The notes beneath the pieces were generated by a model, which did not search any database, was not told where the DNA came from, and saw only the letters and a list, made by a program, of their open reading frames with translations. Shown here piece by piece: positions 25,878 through 35,862 of a stretch of DNA of 64,000 nt (position 1 is the stretch's first letter; each line of letters starts with the position of its first letter). Source of the stretch: Setoptus koraiensis (taxonomy: Eukaryota > Arthropoda); assembly GCA_048013815.1 (NCBI GenBank), contig CM106586.1, positions 16,554,001 to 16,618,000 on the forward strand. The letters run 5' to 3'. Position numbers and translations under genes: made by a program.

Positions 25878-27065
25878 ATGGAATATAAGTTAACCAAAGA
25901 AATCGGCGAAAGGATAGTGGATCATATGAAGGCCACAGGATCTTTCGACTCTATCAGGATGGACTTTGTGGATCACTTCGTAAATTCTGAAGATTATGCT
26001 AGAATCAAAGATGAATTTAAAAATAAAATGCATTCTGACTTTTTCAGGAACAACATACATGTAAATTTAGGTTATCCGAGGAACAAATTGCGAGATCTGT
26101 TGAAGGAGGAGTTCGGTCAGAGATCAAGATTTGGATACAAGCTGCAAAATTCAATTGCAGATGTATTGAAAGAAAAGAAGAACGAATACATGAAGATACA
26201 CGAGGAACAAACCTGGTTGTATCTTGACAAATATCTTAAAGTGGAGCCACCTCCGACACCTGTGGAACCTCAATCCCAGCCTCAGTCCCAATCACAACCA
26301 CAATCTATTCCCCAACCTCCATATGAACCTCCACTTCCACCCTCACCCGAACCTCGCACGCAATCACAACCTCAACAGCAACCACAGATGCCAACACAAC
26401 TACAAGATCCACCACAGCCACAGATGCTACCACAGCCACATATTCAGCCACAACCAACAGTGGCACCACAACAGCAACCACAACCAGAAATGCCACCTCA
26501 ACCACCGATGCAACCCCTAACGCCACCACAACTACAACCTCAAATACAGCTGCAATTGCAACATCAGATACAACCACAGATTCAACCACAGATTCAACCA
26601 CAGATTCAACCACAGATTCAACCACAGATTCAACCACAGATTCAACCACAAATACAACCAGAAATGCAATCCGAAGTCCAGCCACAACTGCAACGAGAAA
26701 TGCAACTTGAGTTACAATCTGAAGTCAGTATGGATACGAACTGTGTCGAGATGGAGCTGGCCTCACCTGAAGATAGTCCACCTCAGCCCATGTATTCTCC
26801 AATCAACCGATCATCTTCGCCAGCCCTTTCTCCGGTGAGCTCAGTGAATACAGGCGACTTATCGGACTACGACGATACTTTATCGCTGGAACCGGACGAG
26901 AAGCCCTATTTTGGCGGAAAGGTTGAGATAAAAGTGGAGGACGTGAAAAAGATAATCTGCGAGCCCGCCCAGCCCGGGACAGGGGGCGAAAATTTGCAGA
27001 GACGCTCGTCGCGACGAGAGCCCAAACCCAACTATAAATACAAGGGCCAGGACTTCACACAATAA
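25878..27065 (+). CDS. BOD1: BOD1/SHG1-family protein with Pro-Gln repeat tail
   Basis: Single exon, 395 aa. Residues about 5-118 match the BOD1/Shg1 family: LTKEIGERIVDHMKATGSF then DSIRMDFVDHF, a YARIKDEFKNKM helix, a conserved-type PRNKLRDLL, and a final LYLDKYL helix. Family members act in chromosome bi-orientation by restraining PP2A-B56 (BOD1) and as a subunit of Set1/COMPASS histone H3K4 methyltransferase (Shg1/BOD1L). Residues about 120-285 are almost entirely P/Q with interspersed I, M, S and L, including a perfect PQIQ tetrapeptide array from a 12-bp DNA unit at about 26571-26655. The C-terminus is acidic and serine-rich and ends in a basic RRSSRREPKPNYKYKGQDF stretch, which might bind chromatin (inference). 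The stop codon TAA lies within an AATAAA hexamer (27061-27066); a second signal is at 27208-27213. Domain assignment is good; which family function applies is not known. Confidence 0.82.
   Translation: MEYKLTKEIGERIVDHMKATGSFDSIRMDFVDHFVNSEDYARIKDEFKNKMHSDFFRNNIHVNLGYPRNKLRDLLKEEFGQRSRFGYKLQNSIADVLKEKKNEYMKIHEEQTWLYLDKYLKVEPPPTPVEPQSQPQSQSQPQSIPQPPYEPPLPPSPEPRTQSQPQQQPQMPTQLQDPPQPQMLPQPHIQPQPTVAPQQQPQPEMPPQPPMQPLTPPQLQPQIQLQLQHQIQPQIQPQIQPQIQPQIQPQIQPQIQPQIQPEMQSEVQPQLQREMQLELQSEVSMDTNCVEMELASPEDSPPQPMYSPINRSSSPALSPVSSVNTGDLSDYDDTLSLEPDEKPYFGGKVEIKVEDVKKIICEPAQPGTGGENLQRRSSRREPKPNYKYKGQDFTQ
26571..26655 (+). repeat. 12-bp coding tandem repeat (PQIQ)
   Basis: Seven near-identical head-to-tail copies of CAACCACAGATT within the BOD1-like gene. 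The copies are almost free of synonymous changes, which points to recent expansion. Confidence 0.85.
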
Positions 27066-27327
27066 AGTTGACGCTGCATGTGGTGTGGCTCTTTTGACGC
27101 ATGCTTGAGACGAGTTTAGGTAGTACACACAAATGAAAATCGTATGATTGTTTAGTAGATTTTGTTTATTGTTACCTTGATGCCATTGGTTACAGTTAAA
27201 TATGTTCAATAAATGACATTAAGTATAAATCATAGATAGCTTTTGTTGATAATGGTGTTGTGTGTATTACATACGATAGTAGCTGTACGAGGGCATAGAG
27301 GCACCGGTTGTTGACATTGGCGAACTA

Positions 27328-28008
27328 CTAATCTTTGAGTTCGCCACTGTTGGCGACGACAATTTTCTGTTTGGTTTGGCCGTTTTGCGAACCGAAGGAC
27401 TCGATCTTTTTGACCACATCCATACCGTCGGTGACAGTGCCGAACACAACATGTTTGCCATCTAACCAGGCCGTCTTGACAGTGGTCAGAAAGAATTGAG
27501 ATCCGTTAGTGTTTGGTCCGGCGTTGGCCATAGACAGCACACCTGGTCCGGTGTGTTTCAGTTGGAAGTTTTCGTCGGCAAACTTTTCGCCATAGATGGA
27601 TTTGCCGCCCGTTCCGTCGCCCTTGGTGAAGTCGCCGCCCTGACACATGAAACTGGGTATAACACGATGGAATTTGCTTCCCTTGTAACCGAATCCCTTT
27701 TCGCCGGTGCACAAGGCTCTGAAATTTTCGGCTGTCTTTGGCACAACGTCGGCGCGCAATTCCATGACAATGCGTCCCAACGGTTGGTTGTTGGCCTCCA
27801 TGTCGAAAAATACCTTTGGGTTGGGCATGTTGCTGTTGTTGACTGTTGTTGAAGCTGATTTAGCTGTTGCCGCTGCTGCTGCTGTTGCAGAAGAATGTAG
27901 TGATGATGATGATCTAAAAACTAACTGGCCTAACGCGCGCGTTGCTAGTATTTTGGTACCTATGGTGACAATGTGGTTGCCGTCGTCTGATTGAACACAA
28001 TTCGACAA
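27328..28008 (-). CDS. Cyclophilin-type peptidyl-prolyl cis-trans isomerase
   Basis: Catalyses cis-trans isomerisation of X-Pro bonds. Single exon of 226 aa. Residues 61-226 form a cyclophilin A-like domain of normal length (about 165 aa) with [17 protein letters not shown] (catalytic Arg and Phe), [23 protein letters not shown] and [12 protein letters not shown] (the Trp of cyclosporin-sensitive forms). The first 60 residues contain Arg, Ser and Ala with few acids in the second half ([19 protein letters not shown]), as in a mitochondrial presequence. A start at Met61 (MPNPKVFF) would give a cytosolic form. One gene could therefore supply both compartments, or only the inner start is used. 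The gene is convergent with the BOD1-like gene; its likely AATAAA (minus) is at 27170-27165, so the two 3' UTRs probably overlap. Confidence 0.95.
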   Translation of the reverse strand: MSNCVQSDDGNHIVTIGTKILATRALGQLVFRSSSSLHSSATAAAAATAKSASTTVNNSNMPNPKVFFDMEANNQPLGRIVMELRADVVPKTAENFRALCTGEKGFGYKGSKFHRVIPSFMCQGGDFTKGDGTGGKSIYGEKFADENFQLKHTGPGVLSMANAGPNTNGSQFFLTTVKTAWLDGKHVVFGTVTDGMDVVKKIESFGSQNGQTKQKIVVANSGELKD

Positions 28009-29316
28009 TTCGACACTGTGTAACGTGTGTATTATGTAATTAGCTGTCGGTTAGATTGGTATCGCTTTAGAATGGAGAGTGGCCCTAATCGATGGTGTGT
28101 GTTTTATACGCCGTGTGTGTGTGTGTGCCAGTTGAGAGAGACAGAGAAAGAAGATTCCAGACTTTCTTCGTTCGCTCTGTTGTGTGTTCACGCTGCTTTA
28201 GTTGCCGGTTGCTCGCTCACACACACGCACGCACTGCAGCGTCGTTGTTCTTCTGTCTGTGTCTGCCTGTTTCAGCCTGCGCTGCTGGCATTGTGCCGCA
28301 ACAGCAGTGGTGCTGGCATGCACACCGCACACTGCGTATAGGTGCACACAAATATAGCTTGCTTCCTCCACTCCGTCATCGTTCTCGTGTGTGTCTGCTT
28401 CATTTTAAACGCACACACACACACGCACACACACACACACAAGCACGCCAAGCAAGGCATGCGTGTTGTGCCTCTGCGAGCATGCCACTCCGATTCGACA
28501 CCGTGCGTGTGTGCGTGCGTGTGTGCCCTACACACACTCTCCATGTGTGTGCGTGTGTGTGTGCGTGCGAGTGCGAAACTTTCATTGGATGAGTAGTGCG
28601 TTCGTTCGTTCGTTTCTTTCTTTGTTCGATGCCACCACCCTGCAGACTGCAGGGTCTGCACCAACAATTTGCCTCACAATGGCCGCAAAAACCCCGAACA
28701 GAGCATTGGCCGTCTATCGATCACTAAATGAACAGTGCCACTAATCGGGCCGAAAACTCTGTCCTCTTGCCCGCAGTTGCACAACACTCCAAAGTTCTAG
28801 CCCTGAACAGCACAACTGTACAACGCGCAACAGCCAAAACTCATTCGGACAGAAATGGTCACCCTGTATCCACTGCCATGCCAAACACACCGTACCTAAA
28901 GTGCGAAACTGCACTCGTTTCAACGTTGGACGCCATCGTCAACACCACCGTCGACAAACGCAAAAACTCGTCTTTCGTTATGTAACTCCTCCAACACTAA
29001 ACACACACTCAACATGTCCCAGACATGTTGAGATAATACACATCAAGATGTCTATAATCCCAGATAATATAATATTCAACATGCCAGCCCAGCCACTTGG
29101 TGCCACATTACCCGGAGCCTGTCCACGCCGGAGAGAGTCAACTGTATCGTTCTTGTTTATTGTGCCCAAGTGTACATCGTCTAGACACTTACGCAGCGCG
29201 CTGCTAAGGTATTAGTGGTGCAAATCTGTCCCATTGGGAAGCAGTTTTATTCTTTATTGTCATTTTACGTCAGTTTATGTCCATTTCTCGTTGTCAGTCT
29301 ATATAAAAATACTTGG
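28009..29316. other. Intergenic region with CA/GT tracts
   Basis: No gene supported on either strand. It holds CA/GT-rich tracts at about 28215-28235, 28410-28442 and 28500-28570, and probably the promoter of the cyclophilin gene. Two minus-strand AATAAA signals (29258-29253 and 29251-29246) lie just past the stop of the PLEKHH-like gene. I searched its minus strand for the missing FERM F3 lobe of that gene and found nothing resembling it. Confidence 0.5.
28410..28442 (+). repeat. CA microsatellite
   Basis: About 16 CA dinucleotides with one CG interruption, upstream of the cyclophilin gene. Confidence 0.85.
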
Positions 29317-32300
29317 TCAAATGCTCAATCTACGTACACAATTTAAATATATACGGGTGCAATCGGAGGGAGTGCGACCTTCAAGGATTCGCCATCTACT
29401 GGACAATTCATTAGATGCCGATTTTGTCCCATACCCGTTGTCGTCGTCATAAGCCTTGTGTCCATCTGAAACTTTGTGCGATTTGAATCTTATCCCTGGT
29501 GGTGTGTACTTTGAGATGCAAGAGTGCAACTTCTCTTCTAGCTTGCCTTCATCCAGATGATTGCGGTAATCTTGTAGTTCAATTTGCGACATCAATGCAC
29601 CTAACTCATAAGCCAGAGCATCTGTAACTGGCAATCTGCCACTCATTATCTCATGATTGATTTGATGGACAATGAGTAGCTTCTCTCTATCAGTCTCGTG
29701 CGTCGACTTGACCAGTGGCAGTCTTTTCTTGCAGACCAACTTTATGACCTTAGTATTCTCAAATCTACCCGAATGTTCGCGCCTAAAAGTATGCTCCCAC
29801 CAACCAACTACGTCCATCAACTTTCTTTGGGGTTCCAGTATATGCAGGACATCTCCGCCTAGAGGATCATCTGAGAAGAGGTAAAAGTCAGATAGTCTAG
29901 ACACCCGTATGTCGGTTTGAGAGCAGAGCGATGACATGAACTCCTCTACAGTGGTCGAACCGTCGGCTCCAACTAAAATATAAGAATTGTCCATAAAGTT
30001 GACAGGTATAGAATGAGGATGCGAATGGTCGTATGGGTTTCGTAGAATTAAACCTAGTATCTCTGTACGAGAGGGTATCATCTCTCTTGGTCCGTTGATT
30101 AGTGTTCGCTCAAAAGCCTGTCTACAATACTTGGCATATTTTCCCAAGAAATTTGCCTCATTTGAAAAAGTTGATAGATGATTCTCTAGCCACCATCTTA
30201 TACGACCAGTAGGAAGTGTGAGGGATAATGTGGCTGCGAGTATCTGAAAGGCTTGTACGATTTCTTTAGAAGATGACGGTGCGGGCGCACATCCTTGCTT
30301 TTCGCCAGAAGTATCAGACGAATCATTTGTGGTGGACTTCTTTCGGTAATCTTCGGAAAGAGACGCCGAACGCGACGAGCACTTGTCCTTGAAGATGTTA
30401 TCCAGGTTATTGGGATTAATTTCTATATGACATTTATCGCGAAAGTCAGAATGTCCATTAGCACATGTATAGTTGGCTCTCGTGTTCTTGATAGGTGAGG
30501 ACAGTCCACAATTATGTCGGATATAAGTAATTTGCTTGATAATTTGTGCGTAAAATTCATTACGTAATTCAGGATTGTCGAGATACTTTTTCAGGCAGTT
30601 CTGAAGGAGACAGACGTGATAGTCAATCCCTATTGGATTGAGTGGTACCTGGGTAAAAAGTTGGATAGATTTGAACAATTCAACTGCGTTCAACTTCGAA
30701 CTCTCATTAGGTAGTGTCGTCAATGGCTGACTCAAAGGTTTGTCAACGTATGCGAGAGTCGCATAATCAGCCCACTGACAGGTGATCTGGTCAGTATCCT
30801 CGTCCGAACAATACAATGAGTCAAATTGCTCGCTTGATCTTTTCATCATTATTCTGAATAGAGATCGTTCGTAAGGTGTTCCACTAGATTGATCTGAACG
30901 CGAGGCCTTCGCTAAATGAAAGAACCATTTGTCCACATCCTGTTGATCTGCTAGGGTTAAATAGGTTGGATCACAATTTTTCGCAAATCTAGGATAGATG
31001 GCAAGACTGCATTCGTGATTGAACCCATCTTGATTTGATCCTGTAGTATATGTTTCGTCGTCACAAGATTCAAATCCGCTTGATATCTCTCTTACTTTAC
31101 TTTCCTTGAGAGGTAAATAACCAATAGGGACAGGCTCGTTGTTAGATTTGAGAAAGAATAAAACATGGTCGACCAAGGACGCATAACATTTCTTTGTGTA
31201 ACCTTGACGTATCATGGAAACTATGCCCTCGTGACTAGAACGTGATCGAACCAAAGTTTCTGGATTGAGATCGCTCATACTTAATGCAACACCAATTATC
31301 TTAAGCCATTCGTCTCTCACATCAGATGACTCTGCTATAAGCTGGTACACTTTTCCTTGTGATGATATTTTGAAAGGGTAGTTGTTTTCTCCCATACTTA
31401 CTCCAGCTACTATTTTGCAGTCTGGTGTCAACTTAAATTTTGAATCAGGATTGCTCTTGGTCATTTCCTCGTTCTCATTTTTGTAAGAGTATAGATGAAA
31501 ATTTTTGAGAACGTACCATCTTCGGTGATTTTTGATGGCACCTGGCTTAATAAGATAGCCCCGCTTCATAAGATCTGTTGAAATTATATCGAAGAGATTT
31601 TCGACTATTGGTGGTTTTCTGATAGATTGAGTTCGCATTATTTCTCTGTGATTATTCTTCGATCTAAGAGGACTATCCACACTAGAATATTCTAAACTTG
31701 GCACATCATATTGATCGGCTGTATCGTAGCAGTGACTTTTGTATTGACTGATTGGTACATGTTGAGAAGAACGAGAGCTAGAATTGTCATTAGATGTCTG
31801 ATGATTAGAAGATTCAATAGGGGCACTTCCGCTATTGCTCAGCTCTAAGAATATATCGGAATCAGAATCGAGTATAAAATTCTCATTAATTTGTTCACCT
31901 AATATGTTGGTGAACGTTGGACGGATAACTGCTAACAAGTTATTCCTACTGTTGCCATCTGAATGTTGGTTGCAGTTGGACGATTCTGACTCAAGAGAAT
32001 GTCGAGTACTCTCATGTTCTTTAGATAAGTTTTGATTAGAACTATACTTTGAGCTCCCGTCTAAATGTTGGGCCTTGATTTGAGCACATGTGTCTTGAGC
32101 TAATTGATATAGCGCCTTTTCCCATCTATCTGATTGATGTAGAGGCGGAGGTGGAGGGTTATCTTCATCATAGTGACGTTCAATATGCGGTGCATCATAA
32201 ACGTTTGGATCGCAATACTTGTTTCTCGGTTGAGAAAATTCCGGAAGACCATTCGTCAACTTAGTTCTGTTTTCTGGGATCCCGGCAAGACTACGCTTCG

Positions 32301-33402
32301 GTTCAAGCGTAACCGAGTCGTACACAGGGCTTCCTTTCTGGTTACGTCTAGGTGTAGCGATTGTGTGATCATGAGGTTTTGTACTGGACTCTCTTTTGAT
32401 TTTGGCAGGTAAAGTCATTCCAGGGCTTATCTTTGTCGTATTTGACGATTGCTGATGGATGGAACTTAGTGGTACGGAAAGATCGGATGTTCCAAAATTG
32501 TGTTTTCTTGGTGTTGCTGAATCTTGATCATTGTCGCTGTTACTTGAGGATGACACAGCTCTAAAAGAATTCTTCATGTGACGTCTCTTGGTAGGTATAG
32601 ATCTATTAGAATCCAAAAAAGTGGAGATCTCATTCTTGTTGGAAACTGAAGCTCTGTCCTCCATCGTCTTGATGACTTCACATCGTCCTTGAAATTTTCT
32701 CGCCACTAGAGGACTTAATATCGCTAGTTTATTATTAAGATTATCTACCTGTTCTTTCTGTCGTCTATTTTGTTCCTTCAGCTTTTTATTTTGATCTTCG
32801 AGTTCCTTCAACTTATTTGCTACCCATTCCTTGATTTTTGCAGCTTTCTCTTCAACTTGACGAGCGTCTTGCAATCTGAGTTTCCTTTGATCTTCAACAA
32901 GACGTTCAAGATCGTGGATACGTCTTTCTTTTTGCTCAACTAAGGACATCTCTCTATCCATACTGTCTTTATTGTTGGTGCTAATGGTTCTTGCAAGAGT
33001 CCTGTGATACTGTTGCTGCTGATTTAGTTTGTTTTCGAGGATATTTATTCGCTCGAGCAAACTTTGGCGTGATCTTAATGAAAGGAAGCGTGTCCTCGTG
33101 CAGTTCGGATCCTCACAAGTTGATGAATCAATCGTAGATTGCAAGTGGTCTTCTAAGATAACGCTTATCCTGGTTGTGGAATCTAGACTAGAGCCAGAAT
33201 GTACCTCAGAAGGCTTTGGTGGTGAGATACGGTGACTATTACGATCAGGATCTCTAACTATTAATTTTGACTTGGCGCTGCTCCTAGATTCTCTATGATT
33301 TTCAGAGGAACCGTCCTGTTCATATCTTGAGCTGAACTGTCTGTCTTGGGTAAATGTCTCACTTTCGTTCGTCATTTTGAATATTGTCACGGTTAGATAC
33401 AA
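29317..33402 (-). CDS. PLEKHH: PH-MyTH4-FERM protein of the PLEKHH/MAX-1 family
   Basis: Intronless frame of 1361 aa. Order: Ser-rich N-terminus; coiled coil about 110-235 (LLERINILENKLNQQQ, KIKEWVANKLKELEDQNKK); a long disordered Ser/Asn region; PH1 about 612-705 (MKRGYLIKPGAIKNHRRWYV); PH2 about 727-870; MyTH4 about 875-1095 (NPIGIDYHVCLLQNCLKKYL); then FERM from about 1135 (LFSDDPLGG, EREKLLIVHQ-like helix region). MAX-1, the worm member, acts in motor axon guidance downstream of netrin signalling; vertebrate PLEKHH proteins bind phosphoinositides and cytoskeleton at the membrane. Translation ends SDCTRIYLNCVRRLSI, just where the FERM F3 lobe should begin, and poly(A) signals follow within 75 bp. 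Either F3 is genuinely absent, or a GTACGT donor near the end leads to an exon I cannot find. Met10 (33375, MTNESETF) is an equally good start. Confidence 0.88.
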   Translation of the reverse strand: MYLTVTIFKMTNESETFTQDRQFSSRYEQDGSSENHRESRSSAKSKLIVRDPDRNSHRISPPKPSEVHSGSSLDSTTRISVILEDHLQSTIDSSTCEDPNCTRTRFLSLRSRQSLLERINILENKLNQQQQYHRTLARTISTNNKDSMDREMSLVEQKERRIHDLERLVEDQRKLRLQDARQVEEKAAKIKEWVANKLKELEDQNKKLKEQNRRQKEQVDNLNNKLAILSPLVARKFQGRCEVIKTMEDRASVSNKNEISTFLDSNRSIPTKRRHMKNSFRAVSSSSNSDNDQDSATPRKHNFGTSDLSVPLSSIHQQSSNTTKISPGMTLPAKIKRESSTKPHDHTIATPRRNQKGSPVYDSVTLEPKRSLAGIPENRTKLTNGLPEFSQPRNKYCDPNVYDAPHIERHYDEDNPPPPPLHQSDRWEKALYQLAQDTCAQIKAQHLDGSSKYSSNQNLSKEHESTRHSLESESSNCNQHSDGNSRNNLLAVIRPTFTNILGEQINENFILDSDSDIFLELSNSGSAPIESSNHQTSNDNSSSRSSQHVPISQYKSHCYDTADQYDVPSLEYSSVDSPLRSKNNHREIMRTQSIRKPPIVENLFDIISTDLMKRGYLIKPGAIKNHRRWYVLKNFHLYSYKNENEEMTKSNPDSKFKLTPDCKIVAGVSMGENNYPFKISSQGKVYQLIAESSDVRDEWLKIIGVALSMSDLNPETLVRSRSSHEGIVSMIRQGYTKKCYASLVDHVLFFLKSNNEPVPIGYLPLKESKVREISSGFESCDDETYTTGSNQDGFNHECSLAIYPRFAKNCDPTYLTLADQQDVDKWFFHLAKASRSDQSSGTPYERSLFRIMMKRSSEQFDSLYCSDEDTDQITCQWADYATLAYVDKPLSQPLTTLPNESSKLNAVELFKSIQLFTQVPLNPIGIDYHVCLLQNCLKKYLDNPELRNEFYAQIIKQITYIRHNCGLSSPIKNTRANYTCANGHSDFRDKCHIEINPNNLDNIFKDKCSSRSASLSEDYRKKSTTNDSSDTSGEKQGCAPAPSSSKEIVQAFQILAATLSLTLPTGRIRWWLENHLSTFSNEANFLGKYAKYCRQAFERTLINGPREMIPSRTEILGLILRNPYDHSHPHSIPVNFMDNSYILVGADGSTTVEEFMSSLCSQTDIRVSRLSDFYLFSDDPLGGDVLHILEPQRKLMDVVGWWEHTFRREHSGRFENTKVIKLVCKKRLPLVKSTHETDREKLLIVHQINHEIMSGRLPVTDALAYELGALMSQIELQDYRNHLDEGKLEEKLHSCISKYTPPGIRFKSHKVSDGHKAYDDDNGYGTKSASNELSSRWRILEGRTPSDCTRIYLNCVRRLSI

Positions 33403-35131
33403 TAGAATAATGATGCAAATCAGTTTATGTCAAACATGATAGTTCAATCGATATAGGGTTGCAAAGTGCTGTTTCGTAAGTGCTGTGGGTTAACTGAAAA
33501 AACAAACTGAATAAAATAAGACGAATAACTAAAACAATCGTTGAATCTTGATTGATGCTGAATTAATTAGTTTGCAATCTCTTTATATTTGGCCGGTATC
33601 GCAGACTGTGCGAATTTTTGTATCAATAATTATTTCGTTATCATTTCATGTTACTGTTATAAATATATCATTAAACCATCTGACGGTTACTAATAACGTT
33701 TAGAGTTGAATACCTATGAATAAAATGTTGATGTAAAGTTTGATAAGATGATTGTTACAAAGAGCTAATGATGAACAACAATGATAACAGTTGCCATTCT
33801 TGAGCGCTTGCTATAGTAAATGGAGGATGATGATGATTAGCAGACTTCTTGAGTGTATTATCTTATGAAGTGCTATTATTGTGCTTTTGCTAGCGAGATA
33901 AATCATAGATATTGTTCATAAAAGTTACATGTTGCTTCAGATATGATGCCGCCTAGCTCTTAGTATATTGGTTGGAGCGTGAAGTAGTTATTATACTGCC
34001 CGAAACTACTGTAACATCATGAGAGTAAATCATAATCTGAGTGTAGGCACCCTTGGCATGATTTTCAGCTAGTTCCTCTATACAATTGTTGTTAAATGTG
34101 TTATCTTTGTCTTTCTATTTGCAAAACCTCTAGCTTCGCGTATTTTGGGGAAGATGACGATATAAGCACACTTCAAATTCTTCTATTGCATTCACATAGA
34201 ATGTTACAACATCAGAGTGAGGCTAGTTAACTAATCTCTCTAACAGTCCTCCGCTCTGCCTCTCTGTCTTGGGTCACAGAGAAGAAATGGCATGCATGCT
34301 TAATTGTTGCTCACTGTATGACTGAATAGTATTATTACATATGTGTCTCGATGATGTAAGGGCCAAGTTGATGAAATGCTAAAGTTTGTGCACTATTATC
34401 ATGATTGTTGAGTATGTGTATGTTAAGCAACATGCATACAGTCAAAATTATGGAGACATAAAAGTCAATAAACTCAAAGATATGACGGGAAGCTTGAATG
34501 AACCGAGCTTGAAACTAAGTAATAATAATAAAATTTTTCATGTGCGTTAAATTAAATTATGGAAATAATAGTAACAATAATAATCTTTGTCGTCAATTAT
34601 TGATGATGATGATCATAAAAGGAACAAACAAAAAGTTAACTAGTGATAATGGAACTGATGAGATGTTGTCGTTGTCATAACTATGCCTAATGAGCCAACA
34701 ATGTACGTGCGGCCGACCTCTGGAGACTACTTACAGGTTGAATTGCTGTAGACTTGTAGTTGGATATTGATCTCCTTGTTTTATGTTATGAAAATAATAA
34801 TATTTTTCCGGTTCGATCGAACACGACCTGAGTAGAGGCAATACGCACCGCTAAATAAGTGATCGCAATGCAATGGTATAATGGTAATTACGTGGTATCG
34901 TTGTATAGAAAAATAGTAATAATGTCCGACTAATGAAACATCACAATTTGTGATTCACAAGGGATAGACTAGTGGTGTGTGTGTGTGTATTTAGTATCAC
35001 TGATCGTATCGACTATTAGGAGAATTGGCTTGGATTTGGTTGGTGTCAACACAGCAATGATGAATGACGGCGTCGTTCAGTTAAGTTCATTCGATTCGAT
35101 GATGAATATCCGATTACACTCAATATCATCT

Positions 35132-35133
<2 letters not shown>

Positions 35134-35204
<71 letters not shown>
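35134..35204 (+). repeat. TG microsatellite, about 35 copies
   Basis: Uninterrupted TG dinucleotide run, the longest microsatellite in the window. Confidence 0.95.
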
Positions 35205-35205
<1 letters not shown>

Positions 35206-35821
35206 GTCTGTTGCAAGTTGCAACAAATGATGGACGACCATGTGAGCTGCAGGTCAGAGTTGTTGTGAGTCAGTTGAGTTTCTCATGAAATTCAGTCCGT
35301 GTGTCTGGCTTGCTAAAATGTAGATATTGCTGTGTTCAATTATCTGAATAGGCTATGTTTGTGGAATAAAAATAATATTATAATATAATATAATCTCTTG
35401 TCGTTGTACGTTACTAATAATTACAAGTATGCCTCTCACAACAGATGTTTGCTATTAGCAATGTATTGGATATGAGAATAGCTGCCTGGATTGATTGGAT
35501 GGATTTTACTAATTAGCTATTGGCGTTGTCAGGCCTATTGGTTGCACATTATTCTATTCTTCGTTTCATGACTCTACAGACAGGACGGACTGGCGCTACT
35601 GGCGCTAATCAGCGATTAAGACGACGATAATAATGATGCCTGTCCCCTGAATAGTTGCAGCATTTGCGTTTTGTTTGTTAGTGGTCCATGATAGGGAATA
35701 TTATATTGCCTATCGAAGAGATCTCCAGTTCCATGATCATTCCATCGGCAGCAGCAGCGGCAGCAGCAGCAGGGTTGGCGCTGGTCTGTGGTGGTGGGCA
35801 GAGAAAGAAAACAACAACAAC

Positions 35822-35822
<1 letters not shown>

Positions 35823-35861
<39 letters not shown>
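35823..35861 (+). repeat. CA microsatellite, about 19 copies
   Basis: Uninterrupted CA dinucleotide run following an AACAACAAC triplet stretch, about 620 bp from the TG run and in the complementary sense. Confidence 0.95.

Positions 35862-35862
<1 letters not shown>

Noticed and set aside
28978-29169. Minus-strand frame as the missing FERM F3 exon of the PLEKHH-like gene
   Set aside because: It does not contain the expected F3 motifs (a W-P-F-F-G-type start or a C-terminal helix) and has no acceptor in the right phase that I can see.
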